Source of the DNA: Candidatus Latescibacterota bacterium
GTDB lineage: Bacteria; Latescibacterota; UBA2968; UBA8231
DNA: 20,116 nucleotides
NCBI GenBank assembly: GCA_021295675.1
Contig: JAGWBY010000088.1
Span: 1-20,116 of the forward strand
Reading direction: 5' to 3'
Position 1 is the first letter of the stretch. Each line of letters starts with the position of its first letter. Positions 7,043 to 15,575 of this stretch are shown here, one piece after another. The translations under genes were made by a program, and so were the position numbers. The notes beneath the pieces were generated by a model. That model was not told the origin of the DNA and did no database searches. It saw only the letters and a program-made list of their open reading frames with translations.

Positions 7043-9483
7043 CTAGTACACGCTAGCGACGAGTTTGGTGCTCTTAGTTTGCTCGCCTTCGGCGTCAACT
7101 TCCACGCCGACGCGACACAAATACAGTCCCGGCGGCAGCAGGCGCCCCTGTCGATCCCGCCCATCCCAAGTCAGCCGCTGGACCCCCGCGGCGATCGCAG
7201 CCGCCTGCTCAATGCGCTGCACCGACTGGCCATCTAAACCATAGACCTCCAGAATCAACGCCTTGGCTCCCTGCACTTGGAACACCGGAAAGACCAATTC
7301 CACCACGTCGTTGATCCCGTCCCCATTGGGCGTAAACGGATTCGACGACGCGGCCACCTCACCCAAAACGGCCTTGGTAAAGGGCGTAAACACAGTTAGG
7401 CCGCGGCCCCCGTTGACTCCGCCATCCACCCGCTGCCACACTGGGCCGCGCCCAACCTGCACCTCAAAGGCATTGCTCACCAAGTAGAGCGCGCCGGAAA
7501 AGCGCAGCGACACGACATCCTGCCCCTGCGCGACCGGCGCAGGTAGCCGCACCCACAGCGAATCCGGGCCAGTCGGCAGCCTCTCTAACTGATCGCGTCC
7601 ATACTGCTCTTCACCCACAGCCCCGTCGATCAGGTCCATCTCCGCACCCGGCGGCAGTTCCACCAGCACTTGATCGAACCCGCTGTTACCATCTTGGAAC
7701 GCGGGCCGCAAGAGCAAGGTAAACGTCTGCGGCTGCCCGCGCTGGGACGCTCTGTTGGGGGCGATCTCGCCGAGAATTTGGCTGGCGAGGGGCGCATCCA
7801 GCGCGAGGCGTAGCGAGCGCAGCAACGCGGCCACGTCTGGATCGTCCGAGCGCAAAGTAGCTTCGATCATCACGTAGCGGCGCGGACTCGGCGAAGTGAT
7901 GGGCGCGCCCGTGGTCGTATAAGGCAGACTCCACGGGCTCCAATCCGAACCGGGGATAATGGTAACAGTCGAGTCGCCGCGCTGAAAGCTGAGCAGTTTG
8001 CGGTACTTGGCCTCGGTCACTTCTTGGCCCGTATTCGAGAAGTAGCGGATGTTCTGGTCGAGTTGGTTCCCGCTGCGGGTGCGGACGCGTACTTGGGTTC
8101 CGAGCGGCGCGGTGGCCGTCCACTGTATGGACGACAGAATGCGGGCGGCGCGGCCCAATTCGATCGGCTCAGACGTAAGCGACACCTCGGGGAGAAAGCC
8201 GCGTCCGTATAGCTGTATCTCGCGGATGGCCGGGCGGGCCGAACCCCTGACCAAGGTGTAATTCATCCTGAAGTAACGCGCCTTGGTCAGCGGAAACACA
8301 TTGTCCTGAAAGAGAATATTGCGATGCTCAGTTCCTTCTCCACCTTCCAGGCCGCGCGCCGTCAACGCGACGTAGCTCAAGCTGCCGTCCGGTGCGCGGC
8401 TGCCGTCGGAAAGCGCGATCCCGTAATTTATCGCCAAAGACGATGGCGGCGCGGTTGACCCAATACCAGGTTCCCAAGTCGAAATAGATATTGCGATGCG
8501 GATCCTGAAACACAACCGCCGGATCGTTGCCGCTAAAGCCCACTTCCACACTCCAGAAGGATCCCCACTCGCCATCTACGGTTAGTTTTTCCGCGCCCAA
8601 GTTGCCGTAGCCGATGATCTCCCCGCCGCGGTCCAGTGCGCCAAGGCTAATGTTGTCGCCCATGGTCCACACCTCGACTTCGGTCAGCCGCGGCCTCTCC
8701 CGGCGATAGTATTCGACCGGGCCTTGCCATTCCGCCTCAATGGCCTCGTACGTTGCTTGGTCTATCGGCCGCAAAAAAGTAGAGCACATCGCCGCGCTCT
8801 TCCTCCGGCAGACTGTTCCAGCGCGCGGCACTGATTTGCTCGGCTTGGCCCAAGTCGCTGGCCGTCGCCACCACCTGGAGAAACTGAATCAGACGACCGG
8901 TAAGCCCTGGGTCCACCTCGCGGGTAGGCTGCAACTCGAACTCATAGACGCGCTGCGATTTGTTTAATCCCTCGCTGTGGCCGGCGGGCAGGTAGCTGAA
9001 GGACTTGCTTTGCAGGAAGGCGGGGTCGCCGTTGGCAGTGAGCACTTTGAACTGGAGGAATGGATCACCTTGGCCCTCAACGGCGAATTTCACCACCACC
9101 TTCTGCGCCCATACCAACCGGCCCAAGTCGATTTCGACCCACCACTTGTCGAGCGGGTCCGCCAAGTCCGGTTCCCAGAAGGTATCCTCCCGGCCATCTA
9201 GGATGTTGGCGGCCCCCACGAGGTCGGTTCCAGCATTGCGGATACCGCCCTGCACCCCATCCCCATAAGTGAAAGCGCTGGCGTCCAAGACGGCGTTGAC
9301 CTGCTCGCGGACAAATACGGGCCGAACTCCTTCGTCGCTAAAGTCCAAGCTGCCCGGCGGAAAGCCCCACTCCGGCCAGTGCTCTGGGGCGACGTTCAAC
9401 CCTCTCTCGTCGAGTTGGTACGCTTGGCACCACGCCGGGGACGCCATCAGCAGAGCCGCGCCCACAATCGCAACGCTTTTCAT
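7043..9483 (-). CDS. Exported discoidin-like protein with FTPNGDG/FlgD-type C-terminal module (two frameshifts)
   Basis: Three frames join into one ~812-residue protein. It starts at ATG 9483 with a signal peptide (MKSVAIVGAALLMASPAWCQ), 7 bases after the dehydratase stop, so the two genes are probably co-transcribed. A discoidin/F5-8-type segment (ANILDGREDTFWEPD, KWWVEIDLGR) follows, then a second similar one (IYFDLGTWYWVNRAAIVFGD). The C-terminus has NPFTPNGDGINDVVELVF, then YGLDGQ, LTWDGRDRQG and LPPGLYLCRV, as in gliding-motility/T9SS type B or FlgD Ig-like modules. The role is probably surface carbohydrate binding. Frame breaks are at the A6 run 8773-8778 and the T3 run 8427-8429; removing one base at each gives LYFLRPIDQATYEA and VFGDNYGIALSDG, both sensible. 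Confidence 0.85.
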
Positions 9484-9490
9484 GGCTGCT

Positions 9491-10612
9491 TCAATGTGGA
9501 TCACCCACGCGCCAGCGGTGTTTTCCCACCCCATCCATGTCCAGCTCAATTCCAAAACCCGGGCCTTCCGGCAACACGATGCAACTGTCCTCCACTCGCA
9601 GCGGCTCGGTGATAATCTCGTCCCGCCACCCAATGCCGGTGACGAATTCCATAGGGGCCACATTCGGTATGGAGGCCATCAAATGCGCGGCCGCGATGAT
9701 GCCGACCGGGCCTTTGGTGTTGTGCGGCGATATGGGAACGTGAAAGGTGTCGGCAATGGCCGCTATTTTGCGAACCTCGGTGATCCCGCCGGCGTACATC
9801 AGGTCGGGTTGCGCCACATCGATGCCGTCTAGATCCAACAATTGGCGGTAGTGGCTCTTGGTGTTGAGCCGCTCGCTGCCCATGACCGGAATGGAGATTT
9901 CCCGCCGCACCTTGGGATAGGCGTGCAGGTCTTCCGGCGGCACGGGGTCTTCAAACACGTAGAGATCGGACGACTCTATGGCGCGGGCCAAGCGGATGCA
10001 CTGTGCCACTGTGAAGCGGCCGTGGCAATCGATCAACAGCTTGACATCCGGCCCCACCGCTTCCCGCACCGCGGCGAAGTGCTCTGCCGTCTCGGTCGGA
10101 TGGCCATCGTCCGCGTATTGACCGAAGTCGGCCCCACTCCGCGACCGCGCACCGCCCTTGAGCGCGGTGTACCCCTCGTCCGCCTTTTCCCGCGCCATTT
10201 TCGCCGAATCCTCGGGCGTACCGCCGCCAAAGTGCGTATAGACCTCGACCCGGTCGCGAAACTTGCCGCCCAACAGTTCGACCACCGGCAGGTTCGCCAC
10301 CTTGCCCTTGATGTCCCACAGCGCTTGGTCAATGCCGCTCATGGCGCTCATCCACACCGGTCCCGCCATGCGCCAGATGCCGCTCAGCGAGGAGCGCAAA
10401 TAGAGCTTGTGCCACAAGTACTCGATGCGCGAGGGGTCTTCGCCGATCAACTCTTGTTTGAGATGCTCGACCGCGGCAACTACCACCGGCTCCTTTTGGG
10501 AATACGTGGCCTCGCCCAAGCCCACTAGACCCTCGTCCGTAAAAACCCGCACAATCGTCCATTTGCGACCCGGCGAGTCAATTAGAATGGTATCAATATC
10601 GCGTATTTTCAT
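9491..10612 (-). CDS. Mandelate racemase/muconate lactonizing enzyme family, galactonate dehydratase-like
   Basis: This intact 373-residue enolase-superfamily enzyme has an N-terminal capping domain (1-120) and a barrel carrying metal ligands Asp195, Glu221 (FEDP) and Glu247 (GSERL). His197 (DCHGRF) and His297 (ISPHNTKG) match the acid/base residues of the D-galactonate dehydratase subgroup; the KxK motif of the mandelate racemase subgroup is not in its usual place. It probably removes water from an acid sugar to give a 2-keto-3-deoxy product; the exact sugar cannot be told. ATG 10612 follows AAAGGTAATGAG. It comes 35 bases after T1, and its 5' end has been copied into the spacers between the P-T modules. 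Confidence 0.9.
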   Translation of the reverse strand: MKIRDIDTILIDSPGRKWTIVRVFTDEGLVGLGEATYSQKEPVVVAAVEHLKQELIGEDPSRIEYLWHKLYLRSSLSGIWRMAGPVWMSAMSGIDQALWDIKGKVANLPVVELLGGKFRDRVEVYTHFGGGTPEDSAKMAREKADEGYTALKGGARSRSGADFGQYADDGHPTETAEHFAAVREAVGPDVKLLIDCHGRFTVAQCIRLARAIESSDLYVFEDPVPPEDLHAYPKVRREISIPVMGSERLNTKSHYRQLLDLDGIDVAQPDLMYAGGITEVRKIAAIADTFHVPISPHNTKGPVGIIAAAHLMASIPNVAPMEFVTGIGWRDEIITEPLRVEDSCIVLPEGPGFGIELDMDGVGKHRWRVGDPH

Positions 10613-10647
10613 CTCATTACCTTTTGCACTGCTAAGGGTTTTTCCTA

Positions 10648-11931
10648 TCAGAGGGTGGGTTCGGCTGTTGACAGGTCCGCGCCATTATACGCCCATTGCA
10701 AGTGTATATGACTGGTCGAGTATCTTTGGCTAGTGCGCCCCCCCGGCATATCCAGCGTCCGTTCCCAGCAATGGGGCGTCAACACGCCTTGCACTTCTTG
10801 GTAGCTATTGTAAGTAGTGATCCAAGTCGGCGGCAGAAAGTCGGGGTTGGCTTGCTTGAACCACTGCCCTTCCTTGGGCGTTAGCTTTTCTCTGGTCTCG
10901 GCCAAGAGCGCCGTGTGACAGTCGAAGAGCGCCTCGAAATAGTGCCCGAACTTCCGGTCATCTACCAGCAAGACATCATGGCAAGTCCCGTCCTTATGGC
11001 GCTCTTGCTCGAGATAATCCAAGGCCACGCCCTCGCCCATAAAGCGATCGCTGAAATGCCAGCGGACCTCTTCGCCCCGGTGGCGCTTTGCGGCCAAATC
11101 AGGAGGTAGGATATCTCTATACCGCCCCCAGCGATCTTCAAAAAGCAACTCGAATGCACCCCGCTGCCGCACGGCGGGATTTTTGCTCACATAAGATGGG
11201 TTAGAGACCCCAGGGTCGAACGAAACCTCTACCTTGTATTTTTCTTTAGTGGCGACTGCGCGATCCCCCCATCCCTCGTAGTGCCAAGTCGCCACCGGAT
11301 ACAGGTAGGGGGTCACCGAAGTCTCCTTTAGGCAAACACCACCTTGGCAAGAAGGCCTTTTCAAATCTCTTACATTGGACTCTAACCACACCATCGCGCT
11401 CATCGCTCGTATTTCGAGCAGACGCTGCCTACCGCCCATAGCCTCAATCGCCCGCTCGACCACCTCCAGGGCCCGGTCGCGGTCTGCACCCATCTTGGCC
11501 AAGGGAAAGCGCGCGTAGTCCTCGCGAAAGTTTCCTTCGGCGGCCACGAACGCCAAGAGCAAGGAGTCGATATTCACATCGCCAGACCGCTCTATCCGTA
11601 TCCTCTTTTCGAGGTGAGCCATGACGTCGCGGAACTCGGGCGGCAGTTGCTCCGCAATCTCGTCAAGAGGAACGGATTCGGCGGGTTCCCGAGCAAGCTG
11701 CAGTGGCGCAGCCTCGACGACCAACCGCTGCATTTGCCGATCGTGCAAAGCGGGTTTCGTAGGATCAAAGACCCTCGTTTCCAGTGTGTGCGGCGGCGGA
11801 CGAAAAACCACCTGCAGGGCCGGTTGCGAGTCAGGCATGGGAGGAGTCAACAAGACCACGGCCAAATGCAGGAGGGCCGAGAGGAATAGGCAGACAGCTA
11901 CTCTCTTGGTTTCGGTTGTGGACCACTGCAT
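10648..11931 (-). CDS. T1: TonB-like membrane anchor with LolA-like periplasmic domain
   Basis: This 427-residue protein has a short cytoplasmic start ending in KR, then one membrane helix VCLFLSALLHLAVVLL. Ser18 and His22 match in spacing and context the Ser16/His20 pair of E. coli TonB (LSVCIHGAVV). A proline-containing linker (RPPPHTLETR) follows. From about residue 150 it resembles LolA/outer-membrane-lipoprotein-sorting folds: DRALEVVERAIEAMGGRQRL, later YQEVQGVLTPHCWER. Two cysteines (GTC, FDC), shared with T2 and T3, could form a disulfide. No TonB C-terminal domain is visible. ATG 11931 follows AAAGGAGAT. It is the most diverged T copy, with a longer C-terminal insert near residue 400. 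The function is unknown; an energised envelope protein is inferred. Confidence 0.78.
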   Translation of the reverse strand: MQWSTTETKRVAVCLFLSALLHLAVVLLTPPMPDSQPALQVVFRPPPHTLETRVFDPTKPALHDRQMQRLVVEAAPLQLAREPAESVPLDEIAEQLPPEFRDVMAHLEKRIRIERSGDVNIDSLLLAFVAAEGNFREDYARFPLAKMGADRDRALEVVERAIEAMGGRQRLLEIRAMSAMVWLESNVRDLKRPSCQGGVCLKETSVTPYLYPVATWHYEGWGDRAVATKEKYKVEVSFDPGVSNPSYVSKNPAVRQRGAFELLFEDRWGRYRDILPPDLAAKRHRGEEVRWHFSDRFMGEGVALDYLEQERHKDGTCHDVLLVDDRKFGHYFEALFDCHTALLAETREKLTPKEGQWFKQANPDFLPPTWITTYNSYQEVQGVLTPHCWERTLDMPGGRTSQRYSTSHIHLQWAYNGADLSTAEPTL

Positions 11932-11971
11932 AGCGATCTCCTTTCGCGCTCAGCGACGCAGACGACCGTTT

Positions 11972-13015
11972 TCAATCGAACAACGGCGACACTTCTTGCG
12001 CCACAGTGCGAGCTGCTTCTTGGTAAAAATCATCGAGAATGGACTCGTCGTCCGGTATTAGGTTCGACATGAAGTTCTTCTGGATGGAGAGTTCCTGCTC
12101 TAGCACCGTTTCGTCCTTGATCATATCCTTCACTGCTAACAGCACGTAGCTTTCTAGCATACGTCGGTCGGTATTGCCGCCATAGATGCCAACCCAGTAC
12201 GCATGTACAATATAATCCAAGGTGTAGCGAATGTCCTTGGCCGAGGGATTAGTGGTGACGCGGACGCGGTCGAACCGTTTGATGAGCTCATCCAAGAGGG
12301 CAGGTCGCACCGACTCATGCAGTGCTAGTATTTTTCTTTGAGCCTTCATTTTTGGGCGCGCGGAAACCTTAAATACCCTGAAAAAGGTGGCATTGGATGA
12401 AGATCCATTTTCAACTAGTCGATCAACCTGTTCAGACAAGCCCTCACTATTGCTCGTCTTCACCAACACCTTAAAGCTTCCTGTCGGGGCGTTTACCACA
12501 CCTTCCTCCTCAACCGGCTCTTCCACCACCGGCGACCCAACAAATGGAACTAGCAGCGCCGCTGTATAATCCAACGCTTGAAACTTGAGCAGCTTGCTTT
12601 TACTCGCCGCTTTGGCAATCAGTGGCTCCAGCCCAACGTTCTCTTCTTTCTTTAACAAGTCGCCGGCCATATCCACGACCCGCACCAAATACGCCTTAGC
12701 CTCGCGCTCAGAAAAATGTTCGCCGTGCAGCGCAAAGAGCTGTTCGCCGAGGGCCGTGGACTTCTTGCAATGAGTCTTTAGATCCCGCAACAGTGAGACC
12801 AAAGAATCCCGGCTCGCGGTAGCAGACAATCCAGACACCGTGCTGACATCTGCGACGAACTCATCCAACGTTCCCTTGTCGTCCCGCTCCATGCGATCGC
12901 GCAACTGCTCCAAAGCCACGAGCGCAAAATCCGCCTCTTGTGCAGAAGCGGCGAAAGCACTAGATGACATACAGAAAAAGACACCAACAGCAATACGGAA
13001 CCATGTGTTATTCAT
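11972..13015 (-). CDS. P1: exported protein of unknown family
   Basis: This 347-residue protein begins with a signal peptide (FRIAVGVFFCMSSSAFAASA) and is otherwise soluble and predicted mostly helical. Notable parts are LVALEQLRDRMERDDKGTLDEF, a Lys-rich helix around KAASKSKLLKFQALDYTAALLVPF, an acidic Pro/Glu linker (VVEEPVEEEG), HESVRPALLDEL, and the C-terminal ILDDFYQEAARTVAQEV. No catalytic motif or membrane helix is seen and I do not recognise the family. ATG 13015 follows AAAGAGG. It lies 40 bases before T1, and the P-T pairing is kept in all three copies, so P and T probably act together in the periplasm. Confidence 0.8.
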   Translation of the reverse strand: MNNTWFRIAVGVFFCMSSSAFAASAQEADFALVALEQLRDRMERDDKGTLDEFVADVSTVSGLSATASRDSLVSLLRDLKTHCKKSTALGEQLFALHGEHFSEREAKAYLVRVVDMAGDLLKKEENVGLEPLIAKAASKSKLLKFQALDYTAALLVPFVGSPVVEEPVEEEGVVNAPTGSFKVLVKTSNSEGLSEQVDRLVENGSSSNATFFRVFKVSARPKMKAQRKILALHESVRPALLDELIKRFDRVRVTTNPSAKDIRYTLDYIVHAYWVGIYGGNTDRRMLESYVLLAVKDMIKDETVLEQELSIQKNFMSNLIPDDESILDDFYQEAARTVAQEVSPLFD

Positions 13016-13050
13016 GCGTCTGCCTCTTTGCTAAGTACACGACAGTAGAC

Positions 13051-13098
13051 CTATAGATAATACCGGGGGACGCCGCTCACATTACCGCGTATTTTCAT
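13051..13098 (-). pseudogene. Relic of the dehydratase 5' end (copy 1)
   Basis: The 13 bases at 13086-13098 read ATGAAAATACGCG, identical to codons 1-4 (plus one base) of the intact dehydratase at 10612, and follow a similar GTGCAAAAGG leader. After codon 4 the sequence differs and stops at TAG 13051. It is a cut-off copy of the neighbouring gene start created by the duplication, not a real peptide gene. Confidence 0.75.
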
Positions 13099-13112
13099 CG
13101 CACTAACCTTCC

Positions 13113-13127
13113 TTTTGCACTGTGCAA
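13113..13127. promoter_or_regulatory. Palindrome after T2
   Basis: ttgcactgtgcaa (13115-13127) is a perfect palindrome around a central base, with a further T-rich flank. The same site is longer after T3 (15552-15568) and broken after T1 (around 10622-10634). It could be a dyad operator or a short RNA hairpin. Confidence 0.4.
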
Positions 13128-13136
13128 GAATACTTC

Positions 13137-14378
13137 CTAGCGAACGGGTTCTGCTATTGACGGCTCCGCGCCATTATACGCCCATTGCAAATATACAGAG
13201 ATGGTATTCCTCCCCTGTGCCCGTTCCCAGCGATGGGGCGTCAACACGCCCTGCACTTCTTGGTAGCGGTCGTAAGTAGTGATCCAAGTCGGCGGATTGA
13301 CTCTGGGATTGGTTTGCCTGAACCATTGCTCTTCTTGGGGCGTCAGCTTCTCTTTGGTCTTGGCCAAGAGTGCCGTGTGACAGTCAAAGAGCGCCTCAAA
13401 ATAGTGCCCGTACTTCCGATCATCTACTAGCAAGACATCATAGCAAGTCCCGTCCCGACTGCGCTCTTGCCCCAAGTAATCCAAGGCCACGTCCTCACTC
13501 ATAAATCGATCCACGAAATGCCAGCGGACCTCTTCGCCCCGGTCGCGCATTGTAGCTAAATCAGGAGGCAGATTGCCTTTATATCGCCCCCAGCGATCGT
13601 CAAAGAGTGCCGCGAATATTTTCCGCGCCCGCTTGGGATTTTTGCTCACATAAGATGGGTTGGGGACCGCAGGGTCGAACGAAACCTCTGCCTTGTATCT
13701 TTCTTTTTTGAAGACAGAGCGTTCTCCCCATCCCTCGTAATACCAATGCCAAGTCGCCACCGGATACAGATAGGGGGTCACTGGAATCACCGTTAGGACA
13801 ACACCACCTCTTTCTATCTCTTTTGAGTCGGACTCTATCCACACCATCGCGCTCATTGCTCGTATTGCAAGCAGACGCTTCATACCGCCCATGGCTTCAA
13901 TCGCACGCTCTATCACCTCCAAGGCCCGGTCGCGGCCTGCACCCGTATTGGGCAGGGGAAAGCGCACATAGCCCTCGCGATCCTCGGCAGCCCTGCGCGC
14001 CAAGAGCAAGGAGTCGATGTTCCCATAGTCAGACCACTCTATCCGCATCCTCTTTTCCAAGTGGGCTATGTCATCGCGCACCTCGGGCGGCAGTTGCTCT
14101 GCAATCTCGCCAAGAGGAGCGGCTTCGGCGAGTTCCTGCGCAAGCTGAGGCAGCGCAGACTCGACAATCAAGCGCTGCATTTGCCGCTCGTGCAAAGCTG
14201 GTTTTGTAGGATCAAATGGCCTCGTTTCTAGTACGCGCGGCGGAGGACGAAAAACTACCTGACGGGCCGGTTGCGGGTCAGGTGTGGTAGGAGTCAACAA
14301 GACCACAGCCAGATGCAAGAGGGCCGAGAGAAACAGGCAGACAGTCAGTCTCTTGGTTTCTGTCGAAGACCGGTGCAT
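13137..14378 (-). CDS. T2: TonB-like membrane anchor with LolA-like periplasmic domain
   Basis: This 413-residue paralogue of T1 and T3 has the same plan: TETKR, helix VCLFLSALLHLAVVLL with the S-x3-H pair, linker RPPPRVLETR, then the LolA-like region (AIEAMGGMKRLLAIRAMSA, YQEVQGVLTPHRWER) and the two conserved cysteines. It lacks the short GGV-type insert after the SxSKE segment that T3 has (PLWQGG). ATG 14378 aligns with the T1 start; an upstream in-frame GTG at 14396 would overlap the P2 stop and adds MRKEID without homology to T1. The C-terminal part is almost identical to T3. Confidence 0.78.
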   Translation of the reverse strand: MHRSSTETKRLTVCLFLSALLHLAVVLLTPTTPDPQPARQVVFRPPPRVLETRPFDPTKPALHERQMQRLIVESALPQLAQELAEAAPLGEIAEQLPPEVRDDIAHLEKRMRIEWSDYGNIDSLLLARRAAEDREGYVRFPLPNTGAGRDRALEVIERAIEAMGGMKRLLAIRAMSAMVWIESDSKEIERGGVVLTVIPVTPYLYPVATWHWYYEGWGERSVFKKERYKAEVSFDPAVPNPSYVSKNPKRARKIFAALFDDRWGRYKGNLPPDLATMRDRGEEVRWHFVDRFMSEDVALDYLGQERSRDGTCYDVLLVDDRKYGHYFEALFDCHTALLAKTKEKLTPQEEQWFRQTNPRVNPPTWITTYDRYQEVQGVLTPHRWERAQGRNTISVYLQWAYNGAEPSIAEPVR

Positions 14379-14396
14379 ATCAATCTCTTTTCGCAC

Positions 14397-15456
14397 TCAG
14401 CGACGGATATGAGCGTTTCCAAGCAAACAGTCGAACACTTCTTGCGCCACAGTGCTAGCTACTTCTTGGTAAAAATCATCGAGAATAGGTGCCTTGTCCA
14501 TCTCAAAGGCCGCATTAACGACGAGCCACTTATTCAGTAACTCTTTGTCCTCAAGCACATCCTTCATTACTAACTGCATGGAGGTTTGTAGCCTGAATTG
14601 TTGCTGGTCATTCTTGCCGAATGAGTACCAGTCTGCCAAGTAATCCAAAGTATAACGGGCGTCCTTGACAGATGCGATATCCGTGGCCCAATGGACGCGG
14701 TCGAACTGTTTGAGTTCGTCCAAGAGGGCTGGTCGAATGGACTCATGCATTGCAAGGAGAATTTCCTTTTTTGTATTCTGAGACGAGGTGGCCTTAAATA
14801 TCTTAGAAAAGACCATATCGTTTATCATATCGTCTATATCTATTAAACGGTGGCCAGATCGGCCAGATAATATAAGACCTTGATCTAGAAAGGCCTGCAA
14901 GTCCCCACTATTGCTCGTCTTCACCAACACGCGAATAGGTCCCGCTAGGGCGTTTGCCGCACTCTCCTCCTCGGATGATTCCTCCGCCATCGGCAACCCG
15001 ACGAATGGAACCATCAGAGCCGCGGTATAATCCAACGCTTGAAACTTGAGCAACTTACTTTTGCTCGCCGCTTTGGCGATCAGCGGCTCCAGCCCAACAT
15101 TCTCTTCTTTCTTTAATAGGTCGCCGGTCATATCCACGACCCGCACCAAATACGCCTTGGCCTCGCGCTCGGAAAAATGCTCCCCGTGCAGCGCAAAGAG
15201 TTGCTCGCCGAGGGCCGTGGACTTCTTGCAATGAGTCTTTAAGTCCCGCAACAGTGAGACCAAAGAATCCCGGCTCGCAGCAGCCGACGTCCGTGACGAA
15301 CTCGTCCAACGTGCCCTTGTCGTCCCGCTCCATGCGGTCGCGCAACTGCTCCAAGGCCACGAGCACAAAATTCGCCTCTTGTACAGAAGCGGCGAAAGCA
15401 CTCGATGACATGCAGAAAAAGACGCAAACCACAATGCGACACCATGTATTATTCAC
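14397..15456 (-). pseudogene. P2: P-family gene inactivated by a 20-bp deletion
   Basis: The copy starts well (GTG 15456, SD AAGGAGG, signal peptide nearly identical to P3) and reads to TLDEFVTDV, then shifts frame. Against P1 and P3, 20 bases are missing at about 15284-15290, where the intact copies have two GTC triplets 20 bases apart, so slippage between short direct repeats explains it. With the 20 bases restored the gene would encode ~359 residues, and no further stop interrupts the downstream frame, so loss is probably recent. The middle and C-terminal parts are the most diverged of the three, and the C-terminus has a changed end (FDCLLGNAHIRR). Translation as it stands gives a 133-residue product. 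Confidence 0.88.
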
Positions 15457-15538
15457 GCATCGACCTCCTTGCTAAGTACACGACAGTAGACCTATAGATA
15501 ATACCGGGGACGCCGCTCACATTACCGCGTATTTTCAT
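15449..15538 (-). pseudogene. Relic of the dehydratase 5' end (copy 2)
   Basis: ATGAAAATACGCG at 15526-15538 again matches the first codons of the dehydratase. A one-base difference from copy 1 leaves a 29-codon open frame that runs into the P2 start (TAA at 15449-15451, overlapping the GTG at 15456). It is a duplication scar; a leader-peptide role is possible but unsupported. Confidence 0.65.
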
Positions 15539-15575
15539 CGCACAACCTTCCTTTTGCACTGTGCAAAAATACTTC
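15457..15575 (-). repeat. Inter-module spacer, copy 2
   Basis: This 119-base spacer between T3 and P2 is nearly identical to 13016-13136, differing by a few single-base changes (one C fewer in the GGGGG run, one fewer A in the leader). It holds the palindrome at 15552-15568 and the second copy of the dehydratase gene start. Confidence 0.7.
15552..15568. promoter_or_regulatory. Palindrome after T3
   Basis: ttttgcactgtgcaaaa is a perfect 8-bp dyad around a central T, 8 bases after the T3 stop. As RNA it forms a short A/U-flanked hairpin (7 bp, 3-base loop); as DNA it could bind a dimeric regulator. Confidence 0.45.

Larger units (their letters stand above)
13016..13136 (-). repeat. Inter-module spacer, copy 1
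   Basis: This 121-base spacer between T2 and P1 is nearly identical to 15457-15575. It consists of a T-proximal half shared with the start of the dehydratase gene at 10597-10640 and a P-proximal half not found upstream of P3. It may hold a promoter for P1-T1 (TATTAT/TATAGG on the minus strand), but no convincing -35 box is seen. Confidence 0.7.

Noticed and set aside
14397..15434. 345-residue alternative frame of P2 starting at a TTG
   Set aside because: Its first ~50 residues are the P2 signal region read out of frame, without an SD; it is the downstream part of a frameshifted gene.
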